Shown here one piece after another: positions 58,622 through 64,000 of a DNA stretch of 64,000 nucleotides. The position numbers and the translations under genes are program-made. The stretch comes from Euphorbia lathyris (Eukaryota; Streptophyta; Magnoliopsida; Malpighiales; Euphorbiaceae), in the NCBI RefSeq assembly GCF_963576675.1, contig NC_088917.1:16954001-17018000 (forward strand). The letters are read 5' to 3'. How positions within the stretch are numbered: the stretch's first letter is position 1; each line of letters opens with the position of its first letter. Below the pieces are notes generated by a model that made no database searches, was not told where the DNA came from, and saw only the letters and a program-made list of their open reading frames with translations.

Positions 58622-59756
58622 TTGAGCGATTTCCGCAAGTGCACGGTATACGCTTGTAGTAATAAAAGATATCAAACCCACAGGGAACGCTTTTTAACTA
58701 AAACCTTATTTGATTCAGTTTTATTCACGTGTTTAGGTTTAACAAAAGAAAATCGTTTAATTGATTGAATTGGTTCGGGTAAATTAGGATTAGATAAGAA
58801 TATTATATTGAGTTTAGAGAACAATTCCGTCTTGAGATTTTGATTACAAGACAGATACTTCCGTAATTGGAATAAATAGAAGGTATAAAACTTATTTTCA
58901 TAAAGCAAAGAAAACAACTTTAACTTTGGCAAGATTATGAACATGTAATAATATAGGAATTTATTCAATTGAATGGCTTTGAACTGTAGAAATCTCTCTG
59001 GTTTGGAGCAGATTTCTACCTTAATCAGATTAGTATTTTATATCCGATAAGCCGCGATCAGCGATCATATCATCCGTAAAAACTAATTCTATCAAGTGTT
59101 CAACAAAGTTCTTATAAGAATAAGATGGAATAGAACGTTTTAATAAAAACACCAATTTATCATTTTGAAAATCATTTTGTCAGAACAATATCAAAATAAC
59201 AACAGAAAGAATGTATTGAATAAAATAAATATATCATTAATGAAATGTGAATCTTCACAAGTTAACAGAGAAGTAGAAACATGGAAAGCATTGCGACGAA
59301 AACTTTGAGATCCGGGTTGTCAATCTTTCCCTCAAACTCCGTAAGTTTGTCAGACCCTGTGCGCTTCAGCCGTTAATTCTTCTCGCTGAATCTTCGGAGT
59401 AGAGACTGGTTAGTCCGCTACCAGAATGAAAACTTATCTCTGATCAACCTTTGAAACTAAACTAATACTGTGTTTATAACTAATCTAATAACAACTTGTG
59501 TACATCGAGTTTGTTTACAGAAATGAAATCTAACTTTCTGATTCTTTTCTGAATCAGAAACTCAACATAATAACTCTCTTCTCTAACTTTTCTAACTTAA
59601 CCAACAACATTAATTTCTGAAATGGATCACTTATTTATAGTTGTTGAAGGGTTGTAAATGATGGGTCGTGTCCGTTGGTGAAGGGTCGCTTTTATCCAAA
59701 CGAACAGACGCGTTTCTCGGATTAAAACATGTGAAATATGTGCAGAATGCTTCGAT

Positions 59757-59791
59757 GTCGCGACTGAGATTCTGAAAATCTCAGTCGCGAC
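59757..59791. repeat. Perfect hairpin GTCGCGACTGAGATT
   Basis: The 15-base arms (59757-59771 and 59777-59791) are exact complements around a 5-base centre (CTGAA). A second copy with arms around GCGACTGAGATT lies at about 59850-59880. A degenerate relative (CAACTGAGAATTCAGAAT) occurs near 63303. Confidence 0.8.
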
Positions 59792-60509
59792 AAGGGGTGC
59801 AGGGGCGAGTTGAAGATTCCGTTCCTTTTCGTGACGGCTTTCGTAAGTAGCGACTGAGATTATGAAAATCTCAGTCGCGAAAGGGACTTGTCTCCCCGTC
59901 TCTCGACTGCTTCTTGTCCTCCTTGAGCGTTCTTCTGACTGATACCTATTCTCGGTACGTTTTTTAGGTTTTTCCTCCATTTTAGCTCTGTTTTAGCTCC
60001 GTTTTAGCTCCTATTTGGATTTAACCAAATAATTAAGTACCTTGCATCAAAGAAGTAAATAAAGACGTAAAAGTATTCCAAATGAATATAATTAGCACGA
60101 TTTCAATGTAAATTTAACGTATTTATATATGATATTTTGGGTATATTTTGGGCTTAACAAACTCCCACACTTAAGCTTTTGCTAGTCCCGAGCAAAATTT
60201 CACTGAATTTATTCTTTAATCAATCTCTTTATAAATAGAACATATATCCATATATTCCTCTTTAAATTAGTTAAACCGAAAGATAAACTTTTCATGGTAA
60301 ATTTATACGCAAAGTATCAAACTAGCTAGTGTAAAAGAGATATATTATTCGTCTTGTATTTCAATTTTTATATTGAAGTATTCGGGACGGTGTAAGCACG
60401 CATGTTTCCGAATCTTTCGTCTCAAGGCAATTAAAAGCACAAAATTTCCTTTCCCAAACCTAAACTATTACAAATATAGATTTATTAAGGACTTAGGTTT
60501 AATATATTT

Positions 60510-60790
60510 GCTTAGTCACGCCCGTGATAAGGGTGGTCTCGTCTGTGACTTAATATAAATTAATTTGCTTTTGTGTTCGTTTAAGAGGTACCGACCATGC
60601 CATGGGTGGACGCAATCGTTACTTAAAACTTTAAACACGTTTAATTTTGCTTTAATTTCGAACGTTCCTTTCATACCTCGACCGTGATAAGGGTGGTCGC
60701 AATCGTGGCCAAAGGTAAACGGTACTTAATGTTCTTCCCTTTCATACCTCGATTGTGATAAGGTTGGTCTCAATCGTGGCCAAAAGTTAA
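60510..60790. repeat. Cluster of GTGATAAGGGTGGTC motifs
   Basis: The motif occurs near 60523, 60685 and 60752, each close to (A/G)TCGTGG or a similar word. The two best copies are in a 67-bp direct repeat starting CCTTTCATACCTCGA. The halves CGACC and GGTCG can pair into a small stem. Confidence 0.6.
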
Positions 60791-61738
60791 GAATACGACT
60801 ACTTGATTAAATTAACATGAAAATAAAATTAAAATTATAAATTGGGAAAAGAAAAATAGCACATTCATCCTATATTGACTTGAGATTCAACATGTATTAT
60901 GGCTAAAGTTTCCTTAAAAACTTCAATTGGTTTTTAATGTAAGACGACAAATAATATCGAGCTAAAAAGCTAAAGTTGTTAGTTTGATTTATGCCTATAA
61001 ACCTAATTGAAAATTGAAAATAAGATTTATATTTATCATGAATTCATGATGTAAAATAGAGATTTAAAACTAAAGAAATTTTACTTATATACATTTACTC
61101 GAGACGTTTTTGATAAAATCGTATCGGAGATTTGTAAAAATATTTGTAAAAATATTGCCCGTATAGAAATATTATTTCTATCAATAATGATAACCTTAAA
61201 ATATGCTTAACATTATTTTGAGAGTTAAAGTGTTTGAAACATATGAAAATATAGTTAACAAAAATTTTACGTTTATGAAAAATTGCCATTATTTTTGAAA
61301 AATGTTGCACATTTAAAAAATGTTGCAATTGATTTTGCAAAATGTTGCATATTATATTTTACTTAAAATTGAATAACAATATGCATTTATATTTAAATAA
61401 ATAGCATTCATTCTCATTTGTTGGATTCATTCGTACTTAAAATTAAAACGAATATGAAATATCTCCTCCCACACTTAATTTGGACCATGTCCTCATTGGT
61501 GCAAAAAGCAATAAAACACGAAAAATAGTACGAAATAAACCATACGAATTAGAATTGAAAAATATAGTACGATAACATGCAAACATAATAATAAAGATAA
61601 TTGTACCAAACATTAATAAAAATATTGTACCAAACTTGACAAAACATAAAAATAATAACGAAAATGAGTTAAAGTCGGAAAGGATAAAACCTATCAATGT
61701 GAACGCGGTGGAGAAGGCGTAGTCTCAACTCCTTGGCG

Positions 61739-62953
61739 TCAGAAGAAAGATAGCAACCGGCAACGAGTAGATTTGTGCTCACGTCTCAAAGTGGTGATAT
61801 TGGCATCCACCGTGTCTATCCTCGAACTCATTTTGGTATTGTTGGCAACGACTTCATCTAACCGCAAATTCATGTGACGGTTATGCTCGTTCATTTGTTG
61901 CAAAACACGTTGCCATCCAACTTGTTCATCAACATTTGGTTCTTCATTTGCTTGCTCGTTGGCATTAACATCAAAATGCTCCTCCTTCTCCTCCTCGTCA
62001 TCAAATTCCTCTTCATCTTCCTCATCATCATCTTGGGCACCCAAACCTTGAGAACTTGAAGCTTCACTATCCATGGTAGCAAAAACACGTCTTATACGAG
62101 CTTCATAAGAGATAAAGGTGGGCGGTCCCATTTTCTTCAATAAATTGGCCCTTTGAAGTGCCGTGAGATCCAAGGAAGGTAAACCAACATGAGGCATATT
62201 TTGATAATCCACTAATTCACCCCGAGCACCCAAAACAATGCCGATAATTAAATTACCTATCGGCACTTGCTTATAGCGGGACTTGGAGGCTCGAACTAAA
62301 TTAGTAAATATCATCTCAATACTATCAATGGTCAAACCCTTAAAAATACTATCCAACACAAACAAATCACGAACTTGCACCTTTGAACTTTCAACCCGAC
62401 CAAATAAGGAAAATGATAAAAACTTGTGAAAGAAGAAGATACAATCATCCTTAAGTAGCTTACTAGATGTATTCTTTGGATTAAAAACATCTAAACCGGT
62501 TAAAGATTGCCAAACCGTGTGTGAATTAAAAGGCTTTGGTTTGGAATAAAAATTCTGAGTAGGAAGTCCAAACCATCGGTTCATGGCCGCATACCCAACG
62601 TCAAAACGAACTCCATTATTCCGAAAAGAGATAACTCCTTTCTTCTTGTCATAGGTTAGAGTAACCAAAAATTCAATAATATGCGATTTAATACTAGGAA
62701 AACGCATACTAGAAAATCTTTTCCAACCAAGAATGAATAAATATTCATCAATACGTTCGGTAAAAGAAAATGTGTTTACCGTGTCGGTGTCAAGGAAAAG
62801 CATGTCGACGAACTCAACTTGGCTATTAGAAAAACGGCAAAATTTGCGTCCTTCGGCTTCCGTCGCAATATCGAACGGTGCTCCATATTGAACCCGTAAT
62901 CGATTGACTTCAGTGGCCTTAGTTTTGTTAGCAACGGTCTTTTGTCTAGGCAT
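61739..62953 (-). CDS. Plant transposon ORF (Athila-type, putative transposon protein domain)
   Basis: 404 codons from ATG 62953. Residues about 30-270 read GRKFCRFSNSQVEFVDM, IDEYLFILGWKRF, YAAMNRWFGLP, QVRDLFVLDSIFKGL, IGNLIIGIVLGARGELVDY. This resembles the putative plant transposon protein domain found in Athila-like gypsy elements and their derivatives (I believe PF20167). Residues 295-335 are acidic (DDDEEDEEEFDDEEEKEE), then comes a coiled-coil-like tail (QQMNEHNRHMNLRLDEV). The frame is intact. The role is unknown; in Athila elements such ORFs lie outside the polymerase. A related ORF follows upstream at 63660. Confidence 0.7.
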   Translation of the reverse strand: MPRQKTVANKTKATEVNRLRVQYGAPFDIATEAEGRKFCRFSNSQVEFVDMLFLDTDTVNTFSFTERIDEYLFILGWKRFSSMRFPSIKSHIIEFLVTLTYDKKKGVISFRNNGVRFDVGYAAMNRWFGLPTQNFYSKPKPFNSHTVWQSLTGLDVFNPKNTSSKLLKDDCIFFFHKFLSFSLFGRVESSKVQVRDLFVLDSIFKGLTIDSIEMIFTNLVRASKSRYKQVPIGNLIIGIVLGARGELVDYQNMPHVGLPSLDLTALQRANLLKKMGPPTFISYEARIRRVFATMDSEASSSQGLGAQDDDEEDEEEFDDEEEKEEHFDVNANEQANEEPNVDEQVGWQRVLQQMNEHNRHMNLRLDEVVANNTKMSSRIDTVDANITTLRREHKSTRCRLLSFF

Positions 62954-63659
62954 TTTGTTTGTGAAATTTGGTGAAAGAGATGAAGAAAATATGAAAGGAT
63001 GAAAGGAAGAGTAAAAGATAATGGTGGTGATTTAGGGAAGAAGAAGATGAATAGGGTAAAGATTTATGGGGAAGATGAGTGAATCTTGGTATTGGGAAGA
63101 GAAAAGATGATTGATTGGTGTAAAAATAGGTGATTTAAATAGGTGTAAGTAATAGGTATTGATTAGGATGGATGAATAGGTAAGTAATTAGAGTAGGAAT
63201 AGGAAAAGATGCAAAATTCGCCCCTAATCCCGTCCTTGGAAGTCGCGACAGCAAGTATGCAAGGGGGTCGAATTTGGCCTGAAAGTTGCCCTGTTACTGT
63301 CTCAACTGAGAATTCAGAATCTCAACTAAGGTTCTGAAATTTCTGGGTAAAAACGGGACTGTTTTTTACAATTTTAACACGACTAAACCAATTCCTCTTA
63401 TAATTAAGTGACATTAATGTGAATATTAATCCCTGAAACTGAGATAAACAAAACTGAAACATTAAATTGAAGGAAAAACCAAGGGTTGTTCCTTAAATAA
63501 AAGAAATAAAATAAAGAATTAATGCACATTTATTAATTATAAAGAAAATATAAACAATACCTTATATATGTACAAAAAATCATCTTACTCATAAAAAAAA
63601 CTCAAAACATAAATAAACACTCATATATACAATAAACAACAGACACTCAAATTATATCC
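62954..63659 (-). other. Spacer between two related ORFs
   Basis: Leader region upstream of the ATG at 62953 (AG-rich). Near 63240-63340 it contains AGTCGCGACAGCAAG and CTGAGAATTCAG, relatives of the hairpins near 59757. No gene. Confidence 0.5.
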
Positions 63660-64000
63660 CTAAGTAGTTGACAAACGACGTGCATTGGCCCTGTTAATCT
63701 TCGTTTGAATGAAGACTTGCCTCTCTGGTGTAGAAAGGAATGTTGGACCAGAACGAAAAACTCGTTTGACAAGCCCTTCGTTCTCCAAGAACTCGTAGTC
63801 AAGAATAGGGAATGGTTCCGTATCAGTCCAAGGGACAGAAATGGTTCCCTTGGCTCCTAGAATGATTCCACAAATGATATTGGCGAACCCAATCTTCCGG
63901 TTCTTCGAACGGGAAGCAGCAACTAACCCCTCCATTAGAATCTTTGAGGAGTTCACTGAGTTGCCTTGGAAAACGTCGCCTAACACATAAAGATCAGTAT
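63660..64000 (-). CDS. Second plant transposon ORF, C-terminal part, cut by the window edge
   Basis: The frame is open from the window edge to the stop at 63660: TDLYVLGDVFQGN, GLVAASRSKNRKIGFANIIC, GIILGAKGTISVPW, GLVKRVFRSGPTF. It aligns with residues about 195-290 of the ORF at 61739-62953 (DLFVLDSIFKG, IGNLIIGIVLGARG, GPPTF) but ends without the acidic and coiled tail. It is either a diverged tandem copy or part of a second nested element. Confidence 0.65.
   Translation of the reverse strand, partial: TDLYVLGDVFQGNSVNSSKILMEGLVAASRSKNRKIGFANIICGIILGAKGTISVPWTDTEPFPILDYEFLENEGLVKRVFRSGPTFLSTPERQVFIQTKINRANARRLSTT

Larger units (their letters stand above)
58622..61738 (-). mobile_element. 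Non-coding part of a minus-strand element with hairpins
   Basis: It begins GCGATTTCCGCAAGTGCACG and AAACCCACAGGGAACGC, a stretch recurrent in plant gypsy-type elements. No protein domain was found. It contains perfect palindromes near 59757 and 59848, a repeat cluster at 60510-60790, and a run ACTCCCACACTTAAGC near 60172 resembling a similar run at 61467. It probably belongs with the ORFs to the right. Confidence 0.45.

Overview
This is an AT-rich, repeat-dominated stretch of plant nuclear DNA. The coding debris is of eudicot type: introns with GT/AG borders, a GH28 polygalacturonase, an F-box protein, fragments of a Dicer-like protein, a nucleolar GTPase and an AFG1-like ATPase, and Ty1/copia, Ty3/gypsy, CACTA, Mutator-like and LINE elements. 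Nothing in it looks bacterial, organellar or viral. The species cannot be named from the sequence alone.

Layout. 1-2.0 kb: 5' half of a polygalacturonase gene (minus strand, five readable exons, running off the window) with a 450-bp Mutator-type MITE in an intron. 2.0-7.8 kb: duplicated upstream DNA, foldback MITEs, a decayed hAT-like element, an LTR remnant and a LINE fragment. 8.9-9.8 kb: one intact single-exon F-box ORF that lacks the usual middle of the protein, with a foldback element upstream. 11.5-15.9 kb: non-autonomous CACTA element carrying a broken ubiquitin-conjugating-enzyme-like gene without a catalytic cysteine and a 574-bp nested inverted repeat. 16.4-27.5 kb: eight head-to-tail copies of a 1.48-kb unit. 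Read on the minus strand, a unit looks like LTR + initiator-tRNA primer site + short ORF + captured plant reading frame, so the array has the form (LTR-internal)n. 27.6-37.3 kb: a second LTR-internal-LTR-internal arrangement from another, non-coding LTR family, nested with a solo LTR (5-bp TSD) and a 1.75-kb Mutator-like element (9-bp TSD) that contains a near-perfect 149-bp hairpin.

37.3-39.6 kb: LINE endonuclease debris and an AFG1-like ATPase pseudogene; parts of this segment recur at 57.4-58.6 kb. 39.7-49.1 kb: a CACTA element with TSD tac that holds fragments of at least three host genes (NUG2-type GTPase, Dicer-like helicase, IST1-like), split by a young, nearly intact copia element (TSD ttatt, LTRs about 1% diverged, one nonsense codon). 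49.1-57.4 kb: an almost empty gypsy-type element split by a full-length chromovirus-like gypsy element (TSD ctatt, LTRs about 3.5% diverged). 58.6-64.0 kb: minus-strand element with two related ORFs resembling the plant-transposon ORF family seen in Athila-type elements, plus perfect DNA hairpins.

Only the F-box ORF, and perhaps the polygalacturonase, are candidates for working host genes. The rest is a layered transposon graveyard. The most distinctive features are the adjacent tandem LTR-internal arrays, the two gene-capturing CACTA elements (one with a Dicer-like piece), and several long hairpins that could feed small-RNA pathways. All family assignments come from reading motifs by eye; no database search was run.
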